DNA of 41,027 nt from the IMG/VR virus record IMGVR_UViG_3300005782_000009, positions 1 to 41,027 of that record. One strand, written 5' to 3'. A program made the translations under genes and the position numbers. The first letter of the stretch is position 1, and each line of letters opens with the position of its first letter. This stretch comes from a virus. This document shows positions 22,193 to 30,216 of this stretch, piece by piece. The notes below the pieces were generated by a model. The model was not told the DNA's origin. It did no database searches and saw only the letters and a program-made list of their open reading frames with translations.

Positions 22193-23263
22193 TCAATCGG
22201 TTGGATACCTCCGTTTCGTTTTTGGGGGACTCAATCTGCTTAATTTACTCAAGACCTCGCCCAGTTTTCTCTCGCCCCAAGTTTGATACCTACTCCAGAC
22301 TTCAACTCCACCTGTAGGATTTGCATTGATGTAATTTATGTTATCGCTTAACACCGCCCTAGCAGCGACTAGATGGCAGAATAACTCTTCGTGCTGTGGC
22401 TTCAATGTGGACTTGGTAAAGTGTATCCCACTGCCGTGTTCCGCTGCTGGTGCAACAGCCTCAAGTCCAGGGAAAAAACTAATCGGTTTACCTGTGCTTG
22501 TCTGAAGGTCAAGAGTAACCCCAGTGGTAACAGTATAAGTTGTTCTGTGGTTTTCTATATGAAACTCATCACCAATCTCTATTATCTGGTCATCAGTGAA
22601 ATATTTAACCTGCATCGTAGTAGCACCAGCGGCAGCCTCCGTATGCGTCTCTCCCACTAGGTCAGTTAATTGGCAAAGTCTATGAGGCTTGGCAAATCTA
22701 ACAAGGACATCTATATCACTAGGTGGGTCTTTGGTAGAATCGCTGTCCTCTACTCTATCAACATCTATCTCTAATACTTCACCATAAACCTTCCAGTTTC
22801 TCTTTTCCCCAAGGGGATATTCTACGGAGTCAATCTCTAAGTAATCAGTCACATCACCGATATAGATTTGCTTCTCATTCCAGCACCGTTTGTTGTATAT
22901 CCTGTAGCTCTCACCACTATCCATTATGTCAGCACTAAGAGTGTTAGCGGTTGTGTCAGTATTAGCTAAAACTATCGCCCAAGTATTGTCGGTGGTATTA
23001 TGGACTACCTTTTCATAGGTTGCATCGCCACCAACGAACTGGCTTTTTGCCGTATCGCTTACACTACTTGCCAAACCCGTGTCATCAGTTCCCGTTCTAC
23101 TCTCTATCTTAAAAATTATGGGAACAATATGGGGGTCATATTGAGCAAGCTCCTTCAGACCCTCTTCAATCCAGTATCCAGTCTCCGTAGAGTCGTATGT
23201 AGAGGGCGTGGTATCTTGAAGTATCTGTAGAATTAAACTTGTAATCTGTGCATAACTCCTCAT
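22193..23263 (-). CDS. Head-tail adaptor-like protein
   Basis: A 356-residue protein. The N-terminal helix SYAQITSLILQILQD and the C-terminal helices LKPQHEELFCHLVAARAVLS and WGERKLGEVLSKL flank a beta-rich middle (about 60-290), the arrangement of adaptor proteins that sit below the portal in short-tailed phages. The middle domain may be an inserted sandwich. The assignment rests on layout and position, not on a search. Confidence 0.5.
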   Translation of the reverse strand: MRSYAQITSLILQILQDTTPSTYDSTETGYWIEEGLKELAQYDPHIVPIIFKIESRTGTDDTGLASSVSDTAKSQFVGGDATYEKVVHNTTDNTWAIVLANTDTTANTLSADIMDSGESYRIYNKRCWNEKQIYIGDVTDYLEIDSVEYPLGEKRNWKVYGEVLEIDVDRVEDSDSTKDPPSDIDVLVRFAKPHRLCQLTDLVGETHTEAAAGATTMQVKYFTDDQIIEIGDEFHIENHRTTYTVTTGVTLDLQTSTGKPISFFPGLEAVAPAAEHGSGIHFTKSTLKPQHEELFCHLVAARAVLSDNINYINANPTGGVEVWSRYQTWGERKLGEVLSKLSRLSPPKTKRRYPTD

Positions 23264-23419
23264 CTATACACCCTCCTTAAAATTAAAGGTAAAAGAAGAA
23301 GGCACTAACTTTGCCTTTGTATTGCATTTTGGGCATCTAGCCGTATGCCTCTTCTCTACTGATTTATTCATCTCAAACCTCTTATGGCATTGAGGACAAT
23401 AGTAGTCATATAAAGGCAT
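23264..23419 (-). CDS. FmdB-type zinc-ribbon protein (shortest copy)
   Basis: A 51-residue protein beginning MPLYDYYC, with CPQC and CPKC pairs separated by about 23 residues. This is the FmdB-family regulatory zinc-ribbon pattern. It is one of four such genes in the late operon. Its stop abuts the adaptor ATG, and it overlaps the basic gene upstream by TAATG. Confidence 0.75.
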   Translation of the reverse strand: MPLYDYYCPQCHKRFEMNKSVEKRHTARCPKCNTKAKLVPSSFTFNFKEGV

Positions 23420-23586
23420 TACTTCCTCGCTTTTTTGCCCGTTGGCTTCCAGCCTCTCTTTACACCCTCAAGTAGTCGCCTCTGCCTCTCGGCTTTAATC
23501 CTGCTTGTATGCGTACCCTTAACTTCACCAGTCGTTTTATTGATGGTTACAAACTTTGTTCCCCGTTTTCTAACTGCGTATGGCAT
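23419..23586 (-). CDS. 55-residue basic protein
   Basis: A Lys/Arg-rich protein (MPYAVRKRGTKFVTINKTTG then AERQRRLLEGVKRGW). It may bind DNA or be a small capsid-internal protein. AGGAGG precedes the ATG, and TAATG couples it to the next zinc ribbon. No family recognised. Confidence 0.65.
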   Translation of the reverse strand: MPYAVRKRGTKFVTINKTTGEVKGTHTSRIKAERQRRLLEGVKRGWKPTGKKARK

Positions 23587-23595
23587 ATCTCCTCC

Positions 23596-23844
23596 TTATA
23601 ACCCCGAAGCTGTTAATTGCTGTGCCCCTGCCTTATACCTGCCATTAGGGAATCCTCCACCCTTTGCGTTGAGCGAGTCTAATGCCATCTGTCTGCCGTA
23701 TTGTTTCATTACAAAATTAGGGGCAGACATTTGCCGTTGCATAACCTCACCACAAACACAGGTTTGTGCCTTATCTGATTCTGCGAAAGGGAGTTTGACC
23801 TCCCTCTCGCTTCCACATTTACATTTATATTCGTATATTGGCAT
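23596..23844 (-). CDS. FmdB-type zinc-ribbon protein (copy paired with beta-helix 2)
   Basis: An 82-residue protein, MPIYEYKCKCG, then CVCGEVMQRQMSAPNFVMK and QMALDSLNAKGGGFPNG. Cys pairs CKC and CVC bind zinc in the FmdB manner. It shares exact DNA blocks of 20 bp (AGCGAGTCTAATGCCATCTG) and 13 bp with the copy at 25307-25558, showing duplication. Encoded directly after a beta-helix protein, as is its sister. Confidence 0.8.
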   Translation of the reverse strand: MPIYEYKCKCGSEREVKLPFAESDKAQTCVCGEVMQRQMSAPNFVMKQYGRQMALDSLNAKGGGFPNGRYKAGAQQLTASGL

Positions 23845-23846
23845 CT

Positions 23847-24788
23847 TTATTCCGTAGCCGCATTGATGTAGCCCGATTCTGATAGGTTTCCACCTGAGCG
23901 ACCATCTACAAGCCTACTTATCCTATCCGTTATCTGGGTAGTTGAAGCAAAGAAGTTACCATATAGTCCAGCGTAGCCAGCAATATCCAAGTCATAGAAG
24001 CCAATGGCACTAAGGGCTATTGGGGAGAAGATGTTACCAATGAAGTTTGTGCCCACATGATTACCAGCAGCTAGAGCTACAAGGGCAGTAGTACCTTGAC
24101 TGAAGGTGCAGCCAGTAATAAGGTTATCACTAGAAGCTGCTGCTAATTGCATAGCATACAGGACTTTAGTTCCACCTTGGTTGTCAGTAAAATGACATCT
24201 TTCCATAATAGAACCTGACATGTTCGTGGCATAGAACAGAGCTTCTAAGTCAGCACCAGCCTGCATAAAGGTAACATCCTGAAACCTTGACCGCTGGATA
24301 TAGTTAGGTGCTCGGAAGGCATACATATTATTTCCGCCTCCCATGAACTGTATATTATAGATAGTCATGCCTCTTACGTGTCCAGCAGCTATATCACAGC
24401 CATCCGTGTCAGCAGCACCGATACGAACTTGCCCTGAACCACCATCTCTCATCAAGCCAGCACTTAGTCCGATGATATAGCATCGTTCCCCAAGGTCAGT
24501 AATACCCGTATAGGCTGTGCCTGTGCCTTGGATTACGATAGCATTAGGGATATAGTCGTTAGTAGTTACAAGGGGTGTACCCCCCCCTAACTCTCGGAAT
24601 GTTTCTGACGCAGCTATGGCTTGACTCGGTTGGGCAAAGGCACTATTCCAAGATAAACCATCGTTGCCAGAAGCACCAGATATATTGTTCACATAGTAAG
24701 TTCTTCCCATACCCATACCAGCTAAAGCAAGTAGGGTATCTTCAGTTCTAGTGTCCCCAAATATACTTAATCCTTCATTTCCCAACAT
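23847..24788 (-). CDS. Beta-helix (pectate-lyase-like) virion protein, copy 2
   Basis: A 313-residue protein from ATG 24788, which sits 6 nt behind GGAGGG; a GTG directly before it is less well placed. RTYYVNNISGASGNDGLSWN near residue 30 and later short strand repeats (MTIYNIQFMG, SRFQDVTFMQ, MERCHFTDN) form a right-handed parallel beta-helix, as in phage tailspikes and enzymes that cut polysaccharide. It is a paralogue of 25568-26527. No catalytic residues can be assigned. Confidence 0.7.
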   Translation of the reverse strand: MLGNEGLSIFGDTRTEDTLLALAGMGMGRTYYVNNISGASGNDGLSWNSAFAQPSQAIAASETFRELGGGTPLVTTNDYIPNAIVIQGTGTAYTGITDLGERCYIIGLSAGLMRDGGSGQVRIGAADTDGCDIAAGHVRGMTIYNIQFMGGGNNMYAFRAPNYIQRSRFQDVTFMQAGADLEALFYATNMSGSIMERCHFTDNQGGTKVLYAMQLAAASSDNLITGCTFSQGTTALVALAAGNHVGTNFIGNIFSPIALSAIGFYDLDIAGYAGLYGNFFASTTQITDRISRLVDGRSGGNLSESGYINAATE

Positions 24789-24800
24789 CACATACCCTCC

Positions 24801-25109
24801 TTAATACCTCATTCCACGAACCTTGATTGCTCTTTCGGTGGTTTGGTCTGCGGATGCAATAACCTTGATGAACTGATAGCCTCCGAGTTTGAAAACGTCG
24901 TGGTAGTTGTGCGTTGAAGCAGCAGTGGTTACACCATCGCCTAAATCACGGTATGTTCCAGTAAGCGTTTCAGCAGTCTGGATTTTTATTGTGCAAGCTG
25001 CTAAAGTAGGTATTTGAATTTCTAGGAAGTCGTAGTCCCTGCCAAGGTCTACCGCACTTGAATCTGTGGTAGTGATGGCAGCAGACTTCCATTCTCCATA
25101 TACGCCCAT
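24801..25109 (-). CDS. Small beta-rich structural protein
   Basis: A 102-residue protein (MGVYGEWKSAAITTTDSSAV; then YDFLEIQIPTLAACTIKIQT). Strand-rich and acidic, like small decoration or tail proteins. It separates the two copies of the beta-helix plus zinc-ribbon cassette. AAAGGAGG precedes the ATG, and a 9-bp hairpin lies just upstream. Confidence 0.6.
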   Translation of the reverse strand: MGVYGEWKSAAITTTDSSAVDLGRDYDFLEIQIPTLAACTIKIQTAETLTGTYRDLGDGVTTAASTHNYHDVFKLGGYQFIKVIASADQTTERAIKVRGMRY

Positions 25110-25130
25110 TTGTTTATCCTCCTTTTACAC

Positions 25131-25181
25131 ACACACTGGAGGTTTATTTTCTTTTCTTTTTAGTCACTTTAACCAGTGTGT
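25131..25181 (-). other. Intercistronic hairpin before the 24801-25109 gene
   Basis: ACACACTGG and CCAGTGTGT (25131-25139 and 25173-25181) form a 9-bp stem. The 3' arm on the transcript ends just before AAAAGGAGG of the next gene. No U-tract follows, so RNA stability or processing is more likely than termination. Confidence 0.4.
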
Positions 25182-25260
25182 CTCTAATGTCCAGTAAGAC
25201 CTCTATTATCAGGTCTTCTTTCCTTGTTGAGTCTTTTTCTATGTCCTTTCTTTTTCTCAT
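25144..25260 (-). CDS. 38-residue charged peptide
   Basis: A frame from ATG 25260 encoding MRKRKDIEKDSTRKEDLIIE and a Lys-rich end. It is mostly charged helix. The site AGGA upstream is weak, and the gene lies between two hairpins, so expression is uncertain. It fills what would otherwise be a 200-bp gap. Confidence 0.4.
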   Translation of the reverse strand: MRKRKDIEKDSTRKEDLIIEVLLDIRDTLVKVTKKKRK

Positions 25261-25273
25261 ACACACATCCTAA

Positions 25274-25300
25274 TGGGGGATAGTTAAAGCCCATCCCCCA
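25274..25300 (-). other. Intercistronic GC-rich hairpin
   Basis: TGGGGGAT (25274-25281) pairs with ATCCCCCA (25293-25300) with an 11-nt loop, an 8-bp stem just after the stop of the zinc-ribbon gene at 25307. No run of U follows on either strand, so it is not a standard terminator. It may protect or partially stop transcripts. Confidence 0.45.
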
Positions 25301-25306
25301 AAGGCT

Positions 25307-25558
25307 CTATACTCCCTCAAATGCCTTTCGTTGCACCCAGCTTTTGTGTTTGTTCACATCAGGGAATCCACCACTCCTAGAATTAAGCGAGTCTAATGCC
25401 ATCTGACTACCAATGGGTTTCATCTTGAAAGAAGAGAGAGACATCTTGCGTTGCATAACCTTTCCACACTTACATATTTGGGATTGGTCAGCTTCACCAA
25501 AGGAAAGTAGTATATCCTTCTCTTCCTCACACTCACAACGGTATTCGTATAATGGCAT
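25307..25558 (-). CDS. FmdB-type zinc-ribbon protein (copy paired with beta-helix 1)
   Basis: An 83-residue protein, MPLYEYRCEC, then CKCGKVMQRKMSLSSFKMK and QMALDSLNSRSGGFPD. The Cys pairs are CEC and CKC; the Gly after the first pair is lost. It is a paralogue of 23596-23844 and sits in the same place after a beta-helix gene. Possible zinc-dependent chaperone or regulator of the neighbouring virion protein; unproven. Confidence 0.8.
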   Translation of the reverse strand: MPLYEYRCECEEEKDILLSFGEADQSQICKCGKVMQRKMSLSSFKMKPIGSQMALDSLNSRSGGFPDVNKHKSWVQRKAFEGV

Positions 25559-25567
25559 ATTTACTCC

Positions 25568-26527
25568 TTATGCGAATGTGCTTATTACTGCTGTCCCCGC
25601 ATAGTTCATAATAAACCTTGTAGTTGCAGTTGCAGCCGAATCTATTGGGTTCGTAGCATCTATGAAGTTGTTGACATAGGTAATCTGACCACCGGTAGTA
25701 TCCTCACCAGTGGATTGGTCATAAATACCATATACACATTGACCCATTCCATAGTCACCAAAGTAGTTCCACCAGACCATAGTTCCTTGGTCATATATAC
25801 AGGTAGAGGCAATATGAAAAGCCTTAGATGAACCACAGAAATGGCATTGTTCCACCAAGCTATTACGAAAGATAGTCCCACTATGGTGGAAACCATCAAT
25901 ACATCTAGCTACCGCCCCAGCGTTAGTTCCCGTGCGACACCTTCGCAACACTAGACCATTAGCTCCCGTAGTGATTGAGATGGCATCAGTAGCCTGCAAT
26001 GTTGCAGCATTATCCACTTCAAAACTACAATCCTCGATACAGGACTGGTCAATGGTGATGACATTAAAGATTGGCGTATTGCTGAGTTGTCCTGAAAACT
26101 GGATGTTGGCAATGTAAAGTCCATTGGTAGTAGCAGTTGTTACACCATTCCTCGTGGCATTACCTATCTCTGCCCCGCACAGATAACCTCGCCCACCTGT
26201 TGGGGGAGCAAGTCCAATTAGGTTTAATTCTTCACCAAGGTCAGCGAGCCCCGTATAAGCGGTATCTGTGGCTTGAACCACAATGGTATTACGGATTCTC
26301 TCGTTAGTAGAAGCCTGTAACTCCCTATAAGCCTCCGATAGAGTTATGGCTTGGCTTGGCTCGGCTACCGCAGAGTTCCAAGATAGACCATCAGCAGTTG
26401 AGCTACCAGTGATATTATTCACATAGTAAGTCCTTCCGCCTGTGTCAAATGCACCATTCCAAGAGCCAGTTACAATAGCACCTGGCTTTAGGTTTAGACT
26501 CTTGTATACATTTACTTGTTGTCCCAT
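25568..26527 (-). CDS. Beta-helix (pectate-lyase-like) virion protein, copy 1
   Basis: A 319-residue protein. RTYYVNNITGSSTADGLSWN near residue 32, AEPSQAITLSEAYREL and AYTGLADLGEELNLIGL match the copy at 23847-24788 closely. The remainder is beta-helix repeats (LYIANIQFSG, IEDCSFEVDN, VLRRCRTG, VEQCHFCG). Likely a particle-surface or tailspike-like protein binding or cutting glycans. The two copies differ in the repeat region, as expected for binding faces that diverge. Confidence 0.7.
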   Translation of the reverse strand: MGQQVNVYKSLNLKPGAIVTGSWNGAFDTGGRTYYVNNITGSSTADGLSWNSAVAEPSQAITLSEAYRELQASTNERIRNTIVVQATDTAYTGLADLGEELNLIGLAPPTGGRGYLCGAEIGNATRNGVTTATTNGLYIANIQFSGQLSNTPIFNVITIDQSCIEDCSFEVDNAATLQATDAISITTGANGLVLRRCRTGTNAGAVARCIDGFHHSGTIFRNSLVEQCHFCGSSKAFHIASTCIYDQGTMVWWNYFGDYGMGQCVYGIYDQSTGEDTTGGQITYVNNFIDATNPIDSAATATTRFIMNYAGTAVISTFA

Positions 26528-26554
26528 TTAATTTTCTCCTTATTTATTTATTTT

Positions 26555-26586
26555 AAGAGGCTTGGAGCGGAATACACCAACCTCTT
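26555..26586 (-). other. Intercistronic hairpin after the LicD-like gene
   Basis: AAGAGG plus TTGG (26555-26560, 26562-26565) pair with CCAA plus CCTCTT (26577-26586), a 10-bp stem with one bulged base. It separates the sugar-modifying pair from the beta-helix gene. It lacks a 3' U-tract on the transcript, so a stability element is more likely than a terminator. Confidence 0.45.
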
Positions 26587-26588
26587 GC

Positions 26589-27245
26589 CTACTGATTAGG
26601 CTCAGTAAGCGAAGCCTTGAAGTTAGTTATTTCCTTTCTTTTAGCCATCAGTTCGCTTGGACTCATTGAGCAGGGAGGACTCATCATGTGATTCCACTTG
26701 AGGTCTGTCATGTCGGCAGCACCATTCCCTGTCTTAAACTCCTTCCATTCCTTTCCATAGTGCCATTCAAGATATTCCTCAACTGGGGTAGGGCAAGGGT
26801 ATGCCCTACCCTTAAACTTCACAGTTCCCATTTTCCTGAAGAACCGAATAGGGTAAGCATGAACTCTGGGTTCATCAACACAAGCGGGTTGTTCCCAGCA
26901 GTAAACCCACAGTAGATTATCGTCTTTGTAGGCAAACTTCAGGTCAAGTTTCATTAACGAGCCGTTATCAACGCAGATTAACTCAGCCCGCTTGCCCACA
27001 TTGCTAAGAATGCACTTGTATCCAATATCCCACAACCCACTGACAAGTTCAGACATCCTCTCTTCTGGTAACTTGCCTGGCATTATTCGGATGTCTATAT
27101 CATGGTCAAGGTGATTTATAGCACCATCCCTTACAAATCCAAGCAATGTTCCAGAATCAATCCAGTAGCCCTTCCCTCCAACAAACCTCCTTAGTAGGCT
27201 GGTTACAGCTTTTATTTGCCTTTCTGCTTCCTCTACATCTAACAT
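26589..27245 (-). CDS. LicD-family nucleotidyl/phosphotransferase
   Basis: A 218-residue protein. YWIDSGTLLGFVRDGAIN followed by LDHDIDI (D47, D49, D51) is the LicD/fukutin motif (usually GTLLGxxR then DDDxD), which places metal-binding acids for transfer of a phospho group such as phosphocholine to sugars. A later PCPTPVEEYLEWHYGKEW fits the family's C-terminal motif. It overlaps the glycosyltransferase gene by 7 nt, so they act together, perhaps to modify virion proteins or the host envelope. Confidence 0.75.
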   Translation of the reverse strand: MLDVEEAERQIKAVTSLLRRFVGGKGYWIDSGTLLGFVRDGAINHLDHDIDIRIMPGKLPEERMSELVSGLWDIGYKCILSNVGKRAELICVDNGSLMKLDLKFAYKDDNLLWVYCWEQPACVDEPRVHAYPIRFFRKMGTVKFKGRAYPCPTPVEEYLEWHYGKEWKEFKTGNGAADMTDLKWNHMMSPPCSMSPSELMAKRKEITNFKASLTEPNQ

Positions 27246-28012
27246 TCTGCACCCATTGAGCTTGCACCAACCCAGTCACTTATTACCCTGTTCTCTCTAT
27301 TCTTTTGTCTTAATAGTCCAAGCTGATGGTCTTCCACGTCCTGGAATGACATGATTTTTGTTCCCTGGTGTTTTAGTTGTATCCGCATATCAAGATAGGA
27401 TTTAACACCTATCTCTCTAGCTCTCTCACAGAAATACCAGTCCTCTGAAAGCCAGACATCCTGTGCCCCATAATCGTCAGGGGTTTCCACCCATCCCTCC
27501 TTACTTCTAAAGAATGGGTAGCATCTCCCTGCATCATTGGGATGTAAAGCGGGTAGTTTGAGTTCCTCCACCATGCGCTTGAGCAGTTTCTTGGAAATCC
27601 CCATAAACCCTGTAGATATATATTGGGCTTCGTATATACCGAGTTCCCCTGCGGGACATTTATTGTTCCACCAATGGGATGCCAGCTGAGTCCCTGAACG
27701 AGTAGGATAACACCCTGCTATCAAGTCGTAGCCTTCATGCAAGTCATCCGATAATAACTTCAAGTCTTCAGGTCTAAAAACAATATCTGAGTCAAGGAAT
27801 ATCATATAGTCGCTGTCCCCATGTTCCATAAAATCCGTTGCCTCAGTGCTTCTAGCCCTAGAAATCAGAGCATCACCCTTTCCAGACGCACCAATATACC
27901 ATTTGAAAGTTACCCCCCATTGAGGTAATTTGTGGTGCGCTTCCTCCACACAGTAACAGGTTATTCCATCCACTCCCAAGTAAACAGGTGTCACCAGACA
28001 GAAATCAAACAT
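27239..28012 (-). CDS. GT-A type glycosyltransferase
   Basis: A 257-residue protein. DYMIFLDSDIVFRPEDL (D74-x-D76) is the DxD metal- and nucleotide-sugar-binding motif of GT-A enzymes. GASGKGDALISRARSTEATDF precedes it and YISTGFMGISKKLL and WLSEDWYFCERARE follow, as in bacterial and phage GT2-like enzymes (the E of SEDW is a likely base). Lying between capsid decoration and fibre genes, it may decorate the particle with sugar. Confidence 0.8.
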   Translation of the reverse strand: MFDFCLVTPVYLGVDGITCYCVEEAHHKLPQWGVTFKWYIGASGKGDALISRARSTEATDFMEHGDSDYMIFLDSDIVFRPEDLKLLSDDLHEGYDLIAGCYPTRSGTQLASHWWNNKCPAGELGIYEAQYISTGFMGISKKLLKRMVEELKLPALHPNDAGRCYPFFRSKEGWVETPDDYGAQDVWLSEDWYFCERAREIGVKSYLDMRIQLKHQGTKIMSFQDVEDHQLGLLRQKNRENRVISDWVGASSMGAEC

Positions 28013-28024
28013 CTTATTCCTTTC

Positions 28025-28405
28025 TTATGTAGCGACAGTCCAAGCTGACGAACCTACATCAAACATATACCAGTAAGACCCATCACAGACAGCGAACGCT
28101 CCAGCGCCAGCATTGTTAGCAGCCGTAGTCATTGTATTGGCAGTTACACTGTCATCGCCAATCATGGTGCTTGTTGGTGCAGTTATCAACAGGTTCTGGG
28201 TAGTCTGCCCGTTAAAGAACCAGAACATCTTACCAGCACTATCAGCAACCGCAGGCAGGTTATAGTTGGTAGAATTAGCGGTATTCTTGTTTATGAAGAT
28301 AATGCCTGAATCGCTGGGTACTATAGTTATGGTGTTTGTAGCTGCATTGATGCTAATTCCCCTAAAGTTCAGCTCATTTAACGCTACATTTCTTGTTGCA
28401 GCCAT
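28025..28405 (-). CDS. Beta-rich structural protein, possible decoration protein
   Basis: A 126-residue protein rich in Ala, Asn and Thr. The pattern of short strands (TITIVPSDSGIIFINK, NYNLPAVADSAGKMFWFFNG, QNLLITAP) resembles fibre or head-decoration domains. Its place two genes after the capsid protein suggests a head surface protein. AAGGAGG precedes the ATG. Confidence 0.55.
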   Translation of the reverse strand: MAATRNVALNELNFRGISINAATNTITIVPSDSGIIFINKNTANSTNYNLPAVADSAGKMFWFFNGQTTQNLLITAPTSTMIGDDSVTANTMTTAANNAGAGAFAVCDGSYWYMFDVGSSAWTVAT

Positions 28406-28415
28406 GTTTTCCTCC

Positions 28416-28646
28416 TTATATATATACTCTATTGGGTTCGTGCTCTAACTTAGGGTGCTTGCGGTAGGTCGTGTTGCGTATCTGCTTTCGCCTAGAGGGA
28501 TAACCACCTTCCCCTTTGATTTTCACCATTGGGGCAAATAGCTTCCTCTCCATTGGCTTCCCACAGCACTCAACATCAGTCATGCTGTGCTGAAAGACCT
28601 CCCTTTCTTCACCACAAGTAGAACAGTAATACCCGTAAATAGGCAA
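28416..28646 (-). CDS. FmdB-type zinc-ribbon protein following the capsid gene
   Basis: A 76-residue protein, MPIYGYYCSTCGEEREVFQH, then ECCGKPMERKL, with a basic tail. The second pair reads CC rather than C-x-x-C, so zinc binding may be altered. It follows the capsid gene by one base. It is the first of four FmdB-like genes in the late operon. Confidence 0.75.
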   Translation of the reverse strand: MPIYGYYCSTCGEEREVFQHSMTDVECCGKPMERKLFAPMVKIKGEGGYPSRRKQIRNTTYRKHPKLEHEPNRVYI

Positions 28647-28647
28647 C

Positions 28648-29502
28648 CTATGACTTCCTCGTCAGTATTTCACAGCCAAAAGTATCTCGGAGTTCACATG
28701 AACCCCAAAGAGCAGTTGTGTTAATGGTGAGTTGGTGCTTCAAGGGTTGCTCCACCCTATCAACAGTCATGTTTTCCTGAATAGCAATTGCTAAAGCGTC
28801 TCTGTGTAGGTATGCCCCGACATTACCAGTAGTTTTTACCTCCAAGTTGTTGGTGATGAGAACGGGTGCACCATAGACATCCTTGCGAAACTGACCAGTT
28901 AGCACAGTATCACCAGCGAAGTAATCTATCCTCACGAATTTATCTATCGTCAGTAGGTCTGCCTTCACTGATGGGTCAAATACCCAGTATCTGTTCTCTT
29001 CTGGAACATTAGCTTCGTCAAGTTCCTCAACCGCATCAATGAGAACATCGTCAGTAACCGCAGCACCATCTGTGCCGTATCCAGTACCACTGCTGAGGTC
29101 GTCAAAATGCTGGCAAAGTGTGTAGTCTATTATCTTTGCAATGGCGTAAGCTGATTCGTCCACAGCATAAGCCGTGAGGTCAACCTGTGACTGCCGTCTA
29201 GACATATAGTCTATAACCACTGGTGCTTCGTAGTATTTGTCAATAGTCAGTGTCCCAGCATCTGTGGCAAACGGGTCTTTGATTACGCCCTCAGTTCCTA
29301 TCGTGACCTCAGTGGCAGTAACGACATTGGTCTTTGGAATAGAAATGCTGTCGCCCAAAACCAATTCCGCTTCGTATGTATGGTTTACAATAGGCACAAC
29401 TACCAGCTTGTTCTTAACAGCCACAAGAACATTCTTGGAAAATAGGTCTGGGATAAACTTGTGGTCATCAAGGTCAACAGGTATTCTAGCTGAAATAGCC
29501 AT
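28648..29502 (-). CDS. Major capsid protein
   Basis: A 284-residue protein with the layout of HK97-fold capsid proteins of the P22/N4-gp56-like kind: N-terminal strands (VAVKNKLVVVPIVNHTYEAE), YYEAPVVIDYMSRRQSQVDL near residue 95, a long spine-like helix with DYTLCQHFDDL, then WVFDPSVKADLLTI and a final domain ending in RDTFGCEIL. It lies directly after the scaffold gene, and AAGGAGA precedes the ATG. High expression is suggested by the promoter upstream of the scaffold. Confidence 0.8.
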   Translation of the reverse strand: MAISARIPVDLDDHKFIPDLFSKNVLVAVKNKLVVVPIVNHTYEAELVLGDSISIPKTNVVTATEVTIGTEGVIKDPFATDAGTLTIDKYYEAPVVIDYMSRRQSQVDLTAYAVDESAYAIAKIIDYTLCQHFDDLSSGTGYGTDGAAVTDDVLIDAVEELDEANVPEENRYWVFDPSVKADLLTIDKFVRIDYFAGDTVLTGQFRKDVYGAPVLITNNLEVKTTGNVGAYLHRDALAIAIQENMTVDRVEQPLKHQLTINTTALWGSCELRDTFGCEILTRKS

Positions 29503-29522
29503 AATATCTCCTTATTAAATTT

Positions 29523-30188
29523 TTACTTGATTCTGCCAGCTCTCCGAGCAGCATTTATTGCGTCTTGCTTCTTTTCAAACTCCTCGGCAGACATATTTTC
29601 TATTTGCTGGCGGGTAAATGATTCTCCACCCCCAGTTGTCTTACCAGAATCAGGTGTTAAGGTCTTGGCTTCACCCTTTTTAGGTAAAACCTTGGCTAGT
29701 TTCTCCATCGCTTCAACAGAGCCATCCGTGAATTCTATAAGAGTTTTGGCATCAACCTGAAGGCGAGTGGCTACCTCACGGGCATTTCGCTCCTTCGTGT
29801 GTTTTGCCTCTACCTCTTGTGCCTCTGTGGTCTTTGCCTTCTCATCATCCAGTTCCTGCTTTGTCTTAGCAAGTTCGGTTTCAGCCGTCCTTCGTCCTTG
29901 CCTTTCCCGTATTGTGGTTTGCTTTTCAGAGTCATCCCCCGCAGCTGCTAACTCGGCTTCTTCTTGGTTTTTGATGAATTGAGTTAGTCTAGTTTCAGCA
30001 GCATTAGCGGATTTCACTGCTTTCTCAGTAGCTACTCTATAGCGACCCACTTCGGCTAAGGCATCACTACGAACCTTGTGTTCCCTCTCCTCCACCTGTT
30101 CCTTTGTAAAAGTTTCGGGTTCTGTTTTTGAGGTATCCTCTTGTTCAGCAGAAGTGTTTACATCCTGCTTTTCATTTGGTTCGCCCAT
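29523..30188 (-). CDS. Capsid scaffolding protein
   Basis: A 221-residue, highly charged protein. The first 35 residues are acidic and disordered, residues about 35-150 are coiled coil, and the C-terminus (AEEFEKKQDAINAARRAGRIK) is a basic helix that would bind the capsid shell. This is the classic scaffold composition, and it precedes the capsid gene by 20 bp. It directs procapsid assembly and leaves before or at packaging. Confidence 0.8.
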   Translation of the reverse strand: MGEPNEKQDVNTSAEQEDTSKTEPETFTKEQVEEREHKVRSDALAEVGRYRVATEKAVKSANAAETRLTQFIKNQEEAELAAAGDDSEKQTTIRERQGRRTAETELAKTKQELDDEKAKTTEAQEVEAKHTKERNAREVATRLQVDAKTLIEFTDGSVEAMEKLAKVLPKKGEAKTLTPDSGKTTGGGESFTRQQIENMSAEEFEKKQDAINAARRAGRIK

Positions 30189-30216
30189 TGTCTCCTCCTT
30201 TGTTTATTAATACAAA

